A stretch of 64,000 nucleotides of DNA from Anaerolineae bacterium (GTDB lineage Bacteria; Chloroflexota; Anaerolineae; Aggregatilineales; J027): assembly GCA_019913005.1 (NCBI GenBank), contig JAIOHL010000177.1, positions 37,165 to 101,164 on the forward strand, written 5' to 3'. This document shows, piece by piece, positions 18,115 through 27,668 of the stretch (position 1 is its first letter; each line of letters starts with the position of its first letter). The position numbers were made by a program, and so were the translations under genes. Under the pieces are notes generated by a model. The model saw only the letters and a program-made list of their open reading frames with translations, did no database searches and was not told the origin of the DNA.

Positions 18115-20118
18115 ATGCGACGCTTTTTCTCTAGTGTAATTGCTGTCACGCTTGTGATAGCCATTGCAGTAATCGGCCTTACCCCAACGTTTGCTGCCGA
18201 TGATAGTACCCTGAATTCGCGCACAGCCCGTCAAGCCCCGCTCAAAATTGGTCTTGTGACCGACGTAGGGCAGGTAGACGATGGTAGTTTTAATGAAAGT
18301 GCGTGGAATGGCGTGCAAATGGCTGGTGAAGAACTCGGCGCTGAGTTTGATTACATCGAAACCCAAGATGCCGCCGATTATGCCACCAACATCGCCGAAT
18401 TTGCTGACAATGGTTACAACGTGATCGTGACTGTCGGTTTCGCCCTCACACAGGCAACCGTTGAAGCCGCCGCCAACTATCCCGATGTTCATTTCATCGG
18501 TGTTGACCAATTCCAAGGTGAAGCGGTTCCTAATGTGACTGGTCTAATCTTCCCCGAAGATAAATCCGGTTTCCTCGCTGGTGTGCTGGCTGCCGGCCTT
18601 ACTCAATCCGGTACGATTGCCGCCGTACTGGGCACCGACCAAGTTCCCCCAGTCGTGGCTTTCAATGAAGGCTATCGCTCTGGCGCGGAATGGGGTGCTG
18701 AACAACTCGGCAAAGAACTCAGCATCATCAGCACTTATCACCCCGGTGGTTTAGATGTGGCGTTCACTGACCCCGCGTGGGGTGCTGCGACGGCCCGTCA
18801 GGCCCTTGATCAGGGTGCAGACGTGGTATTTGCCGCTGGTGGTAAGACCGGTAATGGTGGCTTGATTGAAGTCGCTGGTGCTGTCACCGCTCCCGGTGAA
18901 GTGCCCTTCTGCATCGGCGTTGACACCGACCAGTGGCTAACTGTACCCGAAGCGCACCCGTGCCTCGTTTCCAGCGCCACCAAACTGATTGATGTCAGTC
19001 TTGTGACTCTCATCAAAGCCTATGCTGAAGGTGCAATCCCCAGCGGCAACTATCTTGGCGAAGTTGGCCTCGCGGACTTCCATGACCTCGCGGCTTCGGT
19101 TCCGGCTGAAGTGCAGGCGTTGATTAAACAAGCCGAAAATGGTCTGCGGACTGGCGCGGTTTTGACCTGCTATGGCCTCGATCTAAGTGAACTGAGCATT
19201 GGTCTGGTTACAGACGTGGGTCAGGTAGACGATGGCAGCTTCAATGAAAGCTCATGGAACGGCGTGCTGGCGGTTAGCCGCTGCGGTGCCACCGTTGACT
19301 TCATCGAAACCCAAGATGCCGCCGACTATGCGACCAACATTGCTGAATTTGCCGAACAAGGCGTGGACATCATCGTGACCGTTGGCTTCGCTCTCGGTCA
19401 GGCAACTGCCGAAGCCGCTGCTTCCTATCCCGACATCCGTTTTATCGGCGTTGACCAATTCCAAGGCGCAGTTACCCCCGGCGTCACGGGCCTCATTTTC
19501 CCTGAAGATCAGGCGGGTTATCTGGCGGGTGTTTTGGCTGCTCGTCTAAACCAGACTGGCACGATTGCGGCGGTTTTGGGGACTGACCAAGTTCCACCCG
19601 TTGTCGCGTTCGCTGAGGGCTATCGCCTCGGTGCGTTGGCAACCAACCCCGACATCAACGTCCTGCTGACTTACCATCCGGGTGGTTTAGATGTGGCGTT
19701 CACTGACCCCGCGTGGGGTGCTGCGACGGCCCGCCAAGCGCTCGATCAAGGTGCGGACGTGGTATTTGCCGCTGGCGGTAAGACCGGTAATGGCGGCTTG
19801 ATTGAGGTCGCTGGTGCGGTTTCCACCCCCGGTGGCGCTCCCTTCTGCATTGGTGTAGACACGGATCAATGGTATACCGTGCCTGAAGCTCATTCCTGCT
19901 TGATTTCCAGCGCGATGAAGCTGTTGGATGCTGGCGTGGCGACCCTAATTCTCCAATTTGCCAACGGCACCATTGCGGACGGCAACTTTGTGGGTCAGGT
20001 GGGTCTCGCGCCCTTCCACGATCTGGCTGGTTCCGTTGCCCCCGAAGTGCAGGCTGAACTGGAACAACTGGCGATTGATCTGGCCGCTGGTGAAGTGACG
20101 ACTGGCTACGGTAGCTAA
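18115..20118 (+). CDS. BMP-family substrate-binding protein with two tandem BMP domains
   Basis: A 667-aa secreted protein. AAGGAG precedes the ATG at 18115; the signal peptide covers about 1-27, and there is no lipobox cysteine. Two nearly repeated BMP (PnrA/Med-like periplasmic binding) domains follow, at about 44-350 and 362-665. Each starts with IGLVTDVGQVDDGSFNES and contains FIETQDAADYATNIAEF, IFPED, GTDQVPPVVAF, TYHPGGLDVAFTDPAWGAA and FAAGGKTGNGGL. Single-domain BMP proteins (about 350 aa) bind nucleosides for ABC import. Stretches of the two halves are almost identical at the DNA level (compare about 18748-18795 with 19684-19731), which points to a recent internal duplication or gene conversion. 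No ABC permease or ATPase gene is adjacent. Confidence 0.9.
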   Translation: MRRFFSSVIAVTLVIAIAVIGLTPTFAADDSTLNSRTARQAPLKIGLVTDVGQVDDGSFNESAWNGVQMAGEELGAEFDYIETQDAADYATNIAEFADNGYNVIVTVGFALTQATVEAAANYPDVHFIGVDQFQGEAVPNVTGLIFPEDKSGFLAGVLAAGLTQSGTIAAVLGTDQVPPVVAFNEGYRSGAEWGAEQLGKELSIISTYHPGGLDVAFTDPAWGAATARQALDQGADVVFAAGGKTGNGGLIEVAGAVTAPGEVPFCIGVDTDQWLTVPEAHPCLVSSATKLIDVSLVTLIKAYAEGAIPSGNYLGEVGLADFHDLAASVPAEVQALIKQAENGLRTGAVLTCYGLDLSELSIGLVTDVGQVDDGSFNESSWNGVLAVSRCGATVDFIETQDAADYATNIAEFAEQGVDIIVTVGFALGQATAEAAASYPDIRFIGVDQFQGAVTPGVTGLIFPEDQAGYLAGVLAARLNQTGTIAAVLGTDQVPPVVAFAEGYRLGALATNPDINVLLTYHPGGLDVAFTDPAWGAATARQALDQGADVVFAAGGKTGNGGLIEVAGAVSTPGGAPFCIGVDTDQWYTVPEAHSCLISSAMKLLDAGVATLILQFANGTIADGNFVGQVGLAPFHDLAGSVAPEVQAELEQLAIDLAAGEVTTGYGS

Positions 20119-20126
20119 AAATAACT

Positions 20127-20184
20127 GGACGGGTGATAGCCCATCCGTTTTTCAAGAGAGTCGGCCTGATGGTCGGCTCTTTTT
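20127..20184 (+). terminator. tandem rho-independent terminators after the BMP gene
   Basis: The first hairpin GGACGGG/CCCATCC (20127-20146) is followed by GTTTTT. The second, AGAGTCGGCC/GGTCGGCTCT (20157-20180, with two G-U pairs), is followed by TTTT. Confidence 0.8.
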
Positions 20185-20269
20185 GTATCATTTCAATGGT
20201 TTTCAGAAATAAAAACCTGCTCAATCCCATTGGGTGAGCAGGTAGAATAGTTTTTGATGTTACAAAAAG

Positions 20270-20311
20270 TCGGGGTGCGCGGGATCGAACCGCGGACCTC
20301 TGCGTCGCCAA
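20270..20311 (-). tRNA. 3' half of a tRNA gene (attachment-site remnant), anticodon GGC if read as Ala
   Basis: On the minus strand the segment reads exactly as tRNA positions 32-73: a 7-nt anticodon loop with GGC, the 3' strand of the anticodon stem CGCAG, a 5-nt variable region, T stem CGCGG, loop TTCGATC, CCGCG, the acceptor 3' strand CACCCCG and discriminator A. The bases before it do not pair with CGCAG, and no D arm or 5' acceptor strand is present, so it is a fragment. Tyrosine integrases often recombine in the anticodon/T-arm half, and an integrase relic lies next to it. The fragment is best read as an att repeat. Confidence 0.75.
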
Positions 20312-20325
20312 GACACCCTGATAGG

Positions 20326-20575
20326 TTATCGTGCCTTTCGGATAGGGATGATTTTTGAGGGTTGGATGTCATCCTCCTCAGGTTTCACCACTAGCTCGCG
20401 GATGGCTTGCTCGGCATGTTCGTAATCATTGGGCCAATAGTTCTCCATCGTGGTCATGGGGTTTTCATGGCCGAGAGCTGGGCCACAACAGTGACCGCGC
20501 CCCGTGCATCTGCCGACTGGAATCCATTCCGGTGTCACAGGCTATGAGATCGCAAGCTGCGGATTTCCGTAGTAT
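20326..20575 (-). pseudogene. tyrosine integrase C-terminal fragment, decayed
   Basis: The minus strand gives a recombinase C-terminus. A box-II-like LRSHSL is followed by a stop (TGA, plus-strand 20535-20537), then HRNGFQSADARGAVTVVAQL. After a one-base frameshift near 20470-20482 it continues as LGHENPMTTMENYWPNDY, where H and Y match the LGH..(T)..Y box. The frame ends at TAA, 20326-20328. The N-terminal part is missing. It sits 14 nt from the tRNA fragment, as integrases of tRNA-targeted elements do. Confidence 0.75.
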
Positions 20576-20633
20576 AAGACGCACGCCGAATCACCTGACT
20601 GATGGACGCGGCCAATAGCGGGCCGTTATCGCC

Positions 20634-21290
20634 GCAAGCCACCCACCGAGAAACAACACGCGGCACAGGCCAAGCGCAAAGCGGATGAACTCAAGGCGCG
20701 TACCTGTACCCGTGCGGAGACGTTCAGTATTTCAAGCGCGACCTGAGTGCTGGATTGTGTGAGTTTTGCTGGTTAGGGGTCAAGACAGCGGAGTGGGCCA
20801 AGCGGGTGCTGGCGGACGGCTGTGTCATCTTGGACATGGAAACCACTGGGTTGTACGACGCCGAGCCAGTCGAGATTGCCGTCCTAGACCACACCGGGGC
20901 GCATGGTCGAGCCTGATCCTGACACAGGCGTTGCAGCAGTCTATATTCATAGTATCCGGCCCGAAGATTTGGCGAATGCGTCGTCCTTCGGTGAGATTTA
21001 CCCGGCACTTTATGAGGCGCTGCATGGCAAACATGTGGTGATCTACAACAAGGCTTTTGATCTTCCCATCCTCCGGGCCACCCGAAAGGAATGGGACTGT
21101 GCGCCGTTTGAATTTGAGAAGTCGTCGTGCGCGATGCGGTGGTATGCCCAGTTTTGCGGGGATTGAAGTGATTACTGGGGGTCGTATCGGTGGCAGCCGC
21201 GCCGGGTGGTGACCACTTGGCGCAGGGGATGCACGGGCGACGTTGGAAGTGCTGCGCGAGATGGTGGCGAGTTTGATCCAAGCGGAATAG
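20634..21290 (+). pseudogene. DnaQ-like 3'-5' exonuclease, multiply frameshifted
   Basis: Pieces of one protein lie in changing frames. A basic stretch ends in LKARTCTR, then after a shift near 20714 come CGDVQYFKRDLSAGLCEFCW (a CxxC pair), CVILDMETTGLYDAEPVEIA (exonuclease motif I, D and E), and a stop near 20911. A second frame has VVIYNKAFDLPILRATRKEW (motif II) up to a TGA at 21164-21166, with WGSYRW beyond it. After another shift GDARATLEVLREMVASLIQAE ends at TAG, 21288-21290. At least two frameshifts and two premature stops make decay certain, unless the assembly is very poor here. Confidence 0.72.
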
Positions 21291-21454
21291 CCCAGAGGCG
21301 CGGAAAGATCTTGTGTTGATTTGCAAGGCGTGTCGTCAGCCCATGACTAAGGCATTTGTTGAACCTCACTCCGAGCAGGCCAAGACCCACGGCAGGGGTA
21401 GGCAAAAAACCTATCGGATGGCCTTCTTTTGCATTTACGGTCAAGCGCTGCCAA

Positions 21455-24400
21455 TTACAAAATTTCATCACCATAGACCAAATTACCAACATAGACCGTA
21501 CAGGCATACAACCACTTTTCGAAATCGGGAATTTCAATGGCTTTGAGAAACCCCCAAGCTAAAATCTTTTGTGAGATGAACATATTTCTGTTTTTGAGAG
21601 CAGCCACGACAAACAGAATCGCAGCAACGCCAAATATGACATCAAAATTCTCCTGTCGTTTGGCAGAACCCAGACGTTGCCTTACTTTTAGTGGAATCTC
21701 GTCATCTCGCTGGATTTGAGCCACGAGTTGGTCATAGTGCTCCCCTAAATTAGTCGTATAGAGTAATATTCCATCGGTCAGCAAGTTCCAAAGCGCATCC
21801 CTACGTGGATTCTCTAGTTGATTCAGGTAAGGTTTCATGGTCTGTATTGCTGTATAAATTCCCTCAGCGCTTTCTTTAGGAAGAATCATGTCGGCTAGCC
21901 GACTCGGCAATTGTGCAAGTCGACTGTCCTCTTGGCGCTTTAGGAATAGCTCTGTTAGCCTTTTTACCTGCTCGATACCCAAATCTAAAAACCCAAAAGC
22001 AAAAGCGCTCACCATACTGGCGGGCAGAACTGCATTCCGTAATGAAGAACCTGTGCTCAATTTTGAGACACCCCAATAACGTTCTTCATGTAAAAACTCT
22101 GTATCCATAATCTCCAGTACGACTGACTGGAGTGCATCCCGGTCTATTTGCCCTCTAAAATTGATAATATTGCCAAAAGGCACGGTCATCATAACCGCCC
22201 ATAAGCTCGCGGTAGGGATTTTGGGGTCAGTGGTTGGTTGATATAAATCGTCGAATCGATGTTGAAGCTTGTTTAAAGCGTGCGTGGTCGCTATTGGGTC
22301 ATTAAAAAAGTGGGATGCCATCCCAATGAGAGCTAGGCCAATCGTCAAAAAATCATTGTAACCCTCGGCAGCTAACTTGTGTATGTAATCAGCAAATAGA
22401 TCGACTTTTGTCGGTGCAAAACCAGCCGCCGCATCGATATGCTTGAGTAGATAATCAAAAATTTCCTCACGGCCTTTTGCGCTCGTAAAGGCATATTCAA
22501 AATCTTCAAAATCAAAAAATATCTCACCCGTTGCTCCGCCAGCACTTCGAATAATAACCCGTATCCGTTTCACCAACAGGCGTAATATCAACCTACGTAA
22601 GGCACGAAGGCCTAGTTCTATGGGGCGCACATTGCTGACAAGCATCAACCGGTTGATAACTTGTCTCCATAGATTTTGGAGTAGAGGAATAACCTGTGTT
22701 TTGTCGCCTTCAAACCAGTAGTCAAACAACAAGAGCAAAAAGGAGCACCGAATGAACGTTTCGATATCCTGCTGGAAAGTGCGCACATGCCACAGTCGGA
22801 TACGGTCAGCCAGATTCGTGATTAAGTTGGCAGCGATTTGATGATCTTGTTTCCAAATCAGCTGAATATCCTGTACAACCAAATAACGCACCGTATCGCG
22901 GGGGTCGCGCAAGGCGAGGTTCAGGATATCTTCGATTTTACAGTTGACGGCCAAATTCGCGGCCAGACGCGGGGCTAGGCTACTATGCTCATTCGAAGCG
23001 AACCACTTCAGCAGTACAGCATGGATTTGAGCCTTATGAGTTGCATACTGCTGCGATAAAATACTCGAAAGCAATTCATATTGCATCGTGTCGTTGGTAT
23101 AGCCTAGCGATTCAATTAAAGTATATTCCCCTTGCTTGAGCAGATCGACCAACAGGTTGCTCATACTTCCCCATAAAAATGGGGCTTCATTTAGGTATCG
23201 CATGTGCAGTCTGAAAAATGCCTGTCGATCCGCAGCAGTTTTGTATTGGTCAAACAGGTATTTACCAACAAAATAGTCGTAGAAATACTCGTAATGAAAA
23301 CGGAGTTCATATCGGCTTGGCACACCAATAAATGCAAGCCAGCCCGTGCGCATTAGGCGTTGGACACGCGCATTTACGGTGGTCCCGTCTGTGTATTCAG
23401 TGGAGTCAATCACCAAAGCATCTAGGCTCCGATTGACATCGACGTCTTCTACCCAAACACTCTGCAGCGTACTCTTGCTAAGTCCAGCACGTGGGAGTTT
23501 CCCTTCTGGCAAAAACTGCGGCACGATCCATTTCTGGAGAAACTCGAAATCCTCATGATAAAGATTGACCTCTTGATTGCTGATAAGGCCTTCAATAAGG
23601 CGTTCAATAATTTCGTCCGAACGCATCTCTTTAGGAATTGGTTTGCCCTCAAAAGCCTGACACGTAAACCGCATCAACAAGGGTTCTTGCATTGCTCGCT
23701 GTAATGACTTATCCAAGTGCTCCAAGTCGGGTTCTGTTATCCGATAGTAGGCTGCATATTTGTCAAAGGCACGCACCAACTCACTCCCCTGATAAGGGGT
23801 CATGACGAAACTATCGTTTTCTGCCTTAATGAGGGTGTTATCTAAACCCTCTGGGAGGTGGGTCATGTAGTTATAACTCTTAAAACGCAGTTGGAGCACC
23901 TTGCTTTTGGCGTGCGTCCAAACCTGCGGACGAGTTGTCACCACCATGCGAATCGGCCCACCTACCGGAAACTCCAAAGCTAAATCGTTGACGCGATTGA
24001 ATACCTGTAATGGATGATTGTTCTCATTCAAGCCGTCGATCAACAACACCAAGCGTTTATCCGCAAGGTGGGTAGTCAATATTTCACGAAGGAATCGGAG
24101 TGCTTGTGTCTCATCTTCCGATGCCGGGTTAAAATTAAATACTGGGTCCCATGCTGACAAAATGGTCTCGGCTAAACTGAGGTCAGGTTTCAAAATCGCG
24201 CCATCGAGCCACAACGTGATGGATTGCGAGTCGTGCTTGAGTACCGTTCGATAGTAATGGTAGATTAAGTTGGTCTTGCCCACGCCTGCATTTCCGGAAA
24301 TTACCATGATTGGCTCTTTGGTATTCAGGAAGCTGTCTAAGAGCTGATTGAATTCATCTCTTTCGATGTAGGCTTGTTCGATATACTTCCCGGCAGCCGT

Positions 24401-25393
24401 CATGGTCTGTCGCTCAGTATATTCCTCACAGGCCAAGCGTAAATTCAATTCATTAATTGGACGTACTGCGGTTAGCGCCTGTTGTTTTCTTGCCAACTCG
24501 TGGTCATATAAATGCCGGAACATCGCAACCAAATCGCCTGAAACAGCCTTTGCCTCATTGGTTGCCAGCATAAAGTAGACAATCTCATCGTCTTCAACGT
24601 CTTCCGTATCTTTATCTCTAAATTCCTCATATACACCTGTGTCGTCGCGGTAACGATCTCCGAGACGGCGCAGGTAATCGCCACTGATGATTAACGGATG
24701 TAACTCTAGGAGTCGGTTCTGTCTATCTCGAACATAGAAGTGGCCTAGTTCAAGGCGGCTCATCGTATCGAGTGAAATATCTTCAAGCCTTGGGTGTCGG
24801 ATGCTCTTTTCTTGTCCTTTGTACACCTCTACTGTCAATCGGTTACCTTGGATCTCGTGGAGATACCATAATTCATAATGACGCAGAAAAACGAATTGTT
24901 CTAGGACACGGCGAAGCATTCTCTGTAATTCATCGGCTGCTGCTTCTAGGTCAATGCGTTTATCCTGTACATCATTGCTAAACCGCGCCATTTCAAGTAG
25001 CAATTGCCAAGTCTCTTGTTTGGGCGTGGCTTCGGCTTCATTTGTATCCCAATAAAGATCATAAAGTTCTGGCACAAACAAAAGGTCTTTGCGATTTTGA
25101 TAGGCCTGCAAGGTCTTTTGGAGGAGATCAGCCCAATACTTGGTGCGGGGTGTTTTGAGATAGTCTTGAATTCCTTTATTCAACTGCTCATTGTTGATGA
25201 CTTCGGGCGGCTCGGCTAAATAACGCATGATGGCTGCAAAAGCAATCGCTCGAATGGTGAAATGGAAGGTCTGGACACATTCTAGACTGCGGGCACGAGC
25301 ATCTTCAGTCGTCAATAAATGTTGATAGGCTAAGGCGATGGGATAAGGAAATTCTCGGAGAATAATTTCGTCAATATTCGTCAAGGAGTTCAT
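21455..25393 (-). CDS. large NACHT/STAND-type NTPase
   Basis: A 1312-aa protein. An N-terminal helical domain (about 1-340) of unknown type precedes a STAND/NACHT NTPase core. Walker A GNAGVGKT lies at 367-374 and Walker B LVLLIDGLNE at 448-457, with VVTTRPQVW as the sensor-1-like region. A long helical C-terminal part (about 620-1230, HEAT/ARM-like in character) and one hydrophobic helix near 1245-1262 follow. Such proteins are signal-transducing ATPases and many act in antiphage defence (Avs and related). The start ATG has GGAAGGA 7 nt upstream. It is divergent from a TIR-FGE gene. No effector nuclease or peptidase motif is recognised at the N-terminus. The product is probably a sensor; a defence role is inferred from the context. 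Confidence 0.82.
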   Translation of the reverse strand: MNSLTNIDEIILREFPYPIALAYQHLLTTEDARARSLECVQTFHFTIRAIAFAAIMRYLAEPPEVINNEQLNKGIQDYLKTPRTKYWADLLQKTLQAYQNRKDLLFVPELYDLYWDTNEAEATPKQETWQLLLEMARFSNDVQDKRIDLEAAADELQRMLRRVLEQFVFLRHYELWYLHEIQGNRLTVEVYKGQEKSIRHPRLEDISLDTMSRLELGHFYVRDRQNRLLELHPLIISGDYLRRLGDRYRDDTGVYEEFRDKDTEDVEDDEIVYFMLATNEAKAVSGDLVAMFRHLYDHELARKQQALTAVRPINELNLRLACEEYTERQTMTAAGKYIEQAYIERDEFNQLLDSFLNTKEPIMVISGNAGVGKTNLIYHYYRTVLKHDSQSITLWLDGAILKPDLSLAETILSAWDPVFNFNPASEDETQALRFLREILTTHLADKRLVLLIDGLNENNHPLQVFNRVNDLALEFPVGGPIRMVVTTRPQVWTHAKSKVLQLRFKSYNYMTHLPEGLDNTLIKAENDSFVMTPYQGSELVRAFDKYAAYYRITEPDLEHLDKSLQRAMQEPLLMRFTCQAFEGKPIPKEMRSDEIIERLIEGLISNQEVNLYHEDFEFLQKWIVPQFLPEGKLPRAGLSKSTLQSVWVEDVDVNRSLDALVIDSTEYTDGTTVNARVQRLMRTGWLAFIGVPSRYELRFHYEYFYDYFVGKYLFDQYKTAADRQAFFRLHMRYLNEAPFLWGSMSNLLVDLLKQGEYTLIESLGYTNDTMQYELLSSILSQQYATHKAQIHAVLLKWFASNEHSSLAPRLAANLAVNCKIEDILNLALRDPRDTVRYLVVQDIQLIWKQDHQIAANLITNLADRIRLWHVRTFQQDIETFIRCSFLLLLFDYWFEGDKTQVIPLLQNLWRQVINRLMLVSNVRPIELGLRALRRLILRLLVKRIRVIIRSAGGATGEIFFDFEDFEYAFTSAKGREEIFDYLLKHIDAAAGFAPTKVDLFADYIHKLAAEGYNDFLTIGLALIGMASHFFNDPIATTHALNKLQHRFDDLYQPTTDPKIPTASLWAVMMTVPFGNIINFRGQIDRDALQSVVLEIMDTEFLHEERYWGVSKLSTGSSLRNAVLPASMVSAFAFGFLDLGIEQVKRLTELFLKRQEDSRLAQLPSRLADMILPKESAEGIYTAIQTMKPYLNQLENPRRDALWNLLTDGILLYTTNLGEHYDQLVAQIQRDDEIPLKVRQRLGSAKRQENFDVIFGVAAILFVVAALKNRNMFISQKILAWGFLKAIEIPDFEKWLYACTVYVGNLVYGDEIL

Positions 25394-25664
25394 ATAAAGT
25401 CCTTCCCAAAAAAATGTTTTTCCAGAAGGCTATTTGTTTGAGTATAACGCATTGTTACAGGATGGGGTTTCTGACTTTTTGTTAGTTTTGTGGGTATGGT
25501 ATTAAAATTACCTATGTAATCGAGCGAAGAATTTGACAGTAGTTTGTGATCAATCCTAAAGATAGTGAACTCCATCACAGTTTTGCTGTACTTTACCGCA
25601 CAGTTGAATTCACTGACCATCTTATTTCTTCTCTCGATTGTGCTGTATCAGCGAGGAGATAGTT

Positions 25665-26852
25665 ATGATGGATTTGGAAAGTGTCTTTTTCAGTTACAGC
25701 CGCGCTGATCAAGCGATTGTTCAGCAATTCTACAGGGACCTGAAATTACATGGGATGCCGTCCATTTGGATGGATCTTGAAGAGATCGAAACTGGCGATA
25801 AATGGTGGATGCAAATTGAAACGGCTATTCATCAATCCAAAGCGTTGATTTTGTTCGCCAGTCACCCATCCCTCATGTCTGCTCCGGTGGAAAAAGAATA
25901 CTCCCTTGCTCACCATCTAGGGAAACCCATCATTGTGGTCATCCTCGATGATGTCGAGATAAGCCTCCTCCCAGAAATTTTGCAAGAATATGACATCAAG
26001 CTGAATGTTCGATGGGACGGCTATCCCACAACATTGAAAAAACTCGTCAAAGTATCTTCTTTACCGCGCTCCTACACCTTGCCACGCGAATTTAAATATG
26101 TGCCGGGTGGTACATTCACGATGGGGGCACCCACCGAAGAGCATGTTGTCTCGATTGAAGGTTTTTGGATGGCCCAAAACTCAGTCAGTGTAGCCGAATA
26201 TGCCACATTCATCCGATCTGGGGGATATGACCAAGATACCTTTTGGATCGAGGGTTCTCACGCATTAGCCGAGAACCATGTTCCCCGTTGGTTTTCTACC
26301 CTTGATCACTTCGAAGAATTTGCGCTCGATAAACCATCACAGCCTATGCGGGGTGTGGCGTGGTATGAAGCAATGGCCTATTGTAAGTGGCTGTCGGTGA
26401 TATCTGATCACCCATTTATTCTGCCGACCGAAGCACAGTGGGAAAAAGCTGCCCGAGGCACTGACAAAAGACGATGGGCATTCGGGGATCATTGGAACGC
26501 TTCGTGTGCAGATGTAAAAATCGGTTCCACGCCTAATTTAGAACCCAAGGACTGTGGTATCGCTGGTAGTGAAAGTTTCTTTGGATGCCAAGATATGGTG
26601 GGCCAAGTTTGGAACTGGACTCTATCAATCGAACTACCGCTACCCTATATTCCAGATGGATCAAGAGAAGCGCTCATGCCGCAGGACTTTAAGGAACCAC
26701 GCATTATTCGAGGAGGAAGCTGGCTTCGCCCGGTTGAAAAGGCTTATACCTATCATCGTGAAAGCCAGTTTCCATTGCCTGACTACTACCGACATGAAAT
26801 CGGTTTTCGCTTGGTGACTCTACAAGACCCAGTTTACCTATACAAATCATAA
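25665..26852 (+). CDS. TIR domain fused to a formylglycine-generating-enzyme-type domain
   Basis: The ATG at 25665 follows GAGGAG at 7 nt. The 395-aa product has a TIR_2-type domain at about 4-130 (VFFSYSRADQAIVQQFYRDL, GDKWWMQIETAIHQSKALIL, and PVEKEYSLA with a glutamate where TIR NADases keep the catalytic one). An FGE-sulfatase (SUMF1-like) domain follows at about 145-390 (YVPGGTFTMGA, PMRGVAWYEAMAYCKWLS, LPTEAQWEKAARG, IIRGGSW, GFRLV). FGE-like domains without sulfatase partners act as binding modules in TIR and caspase-type defence proteins. A divergent 271-nt region separates it from the NTPase gene. Confidence 0.9.
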   Translation: MMDLESVFFSYSRADQAIVQQFYRDLKLHGMPSIWMDLEEIETGDKWWMQIETAIHQSKALILFASHPSLMSAPVEKEYSLAHHLGKPIIVVILDDVEISLLPEILQEYDIKLNVRWDGYPTTLKKLVKVSSLPRSYTLPREFKYVPGGTFTMGAPTEEHVVSIEGFWMAQNSVSVAEYATFIRSGGYDQDTFWIEGSHALAENHVPRWFSTLDHFEEFALDKPSQPMRGVAWYEAMAYCKWLSVISDHPFILPTEAQWEKAARGTDKRRWAFGDHWNASCADVKIGSTPNLEPKDCGIAGSESFFGCQDMVGQVWNWTLSIELPLPYIPDGSREALMPQDFKEPRIIRGGSWLRPVEKAYTYHRESQFPLPDYYRHEIGFRLVTLQDPVYLYKS

Positions 26853-27072
26853 CTTGACGGAGGGTACCGTAATCAGTAGTCTTGATATTTGGCACTCAAC
26901 AGCGATAATGGGTTGAGATCAAGATGTGAAATGGTCAATTTCCTAAATCTCCTCTTTTCAGTTGGCTTACTAGCTTTCTTAGCGCCGAGTTTCTATAATT
27001 TTGCATTCTCTGTAGGGGTGCGTAATATTATAGGAGATACCATCTACTGTTTACATTGGGCTTGGATGTTCC

Positions 27073-27668
27073 ATGCCACTCAACATTCCCCTGATTCGTA
27101 TCTTTCTCTCCTCACTCGGCGATGTTGCTGAAGAACGCCGTCTGGCCCAACAGGTCATCCAAGAACTGCCGAATCAGCCTGTCTTTCGCAACAAGGTCAA
27201 ATTGGCCGTGATTGCATGGGATGACCTCGCCAGCAGCACGCTGACGGAAGCCTCCCTGACCTCGCAAGCCGCTATCAACAAAAGGCTTCCCCAACCGAGC
27301 CAATGCGACATTACCGACACAATTTTTTTTGGTCCCGTTTGGGCACGCCGTTCACGGACAAAGACGGAACACTTTATCAAAGTGGCACGCATTGGGAATT
27401 ACTCAATGCGCTCAATTCACCGTCGCGGACGTACATCTACCGCCGGAATCAGGGCCCTGAATTGGGAAGGGGCAGGGATCCGAAATTTGAGGAAAATCTC
27501 GCTCATTATAAACCGTTGCAGGCATTTCTGAATGGCGACCTGTTTTACAAAAACGGGCAAATCCTCCGCAGCGTGGTCCCCCAGTAGCGCTTCTCCTATG
27601 TCCTGCCACCGGAGCGTACCGCCACCGCCATCAATCGTTTCTATGAAGGTCTCAACGGGCTGGAATAA
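27073..27668 (+). pseudogene. DUF4062-type protein broken by a poly-T frameshift
   Basis: The frame starts with IRIFLSSLGDVAEERRLAQQ, the DUF4062 opening, and runs to SQCDITDTIF at an 8-base T run (27323-27330). With one more T the protein would continue in the other frame as FFWSRLGTPFTDKDG, GTHWELLNALNSPSRTYIYR and KFEENLAHYKPLQAFLNG, the expected next parts. A TAG follows at 27585-27587, and a further in-frame stretch ends at TAA, 27666-27668. DUF4062 domains are N-terminal effector-like modules of STAND and defence proteins; the usual C-terminal sensor is missing. The single homopolymer shift could be decay, a sequencing error or slip-strand phase variation. Confidence 0.72.

Noticed and set aside
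19700..20311. 203-aa minus-strand ORF across the BMP gene end
   Set aside because: It is antisense to a well-supported coding region and the double terminator, with composition typical of a shadow frame.
20270..20345. Complete tRNA gene
   Set aside because: No 5' anticodon strand, D arm or 5' acceptor strand is found upstream on the minus strand.
26889..27131. 80-aa ORF with a hydrophobic stretch before the DUF4062 relic
   Set aside because: It overlaps the relic's start, has no convincing ribosome binding site and matches no family. It may be chance.
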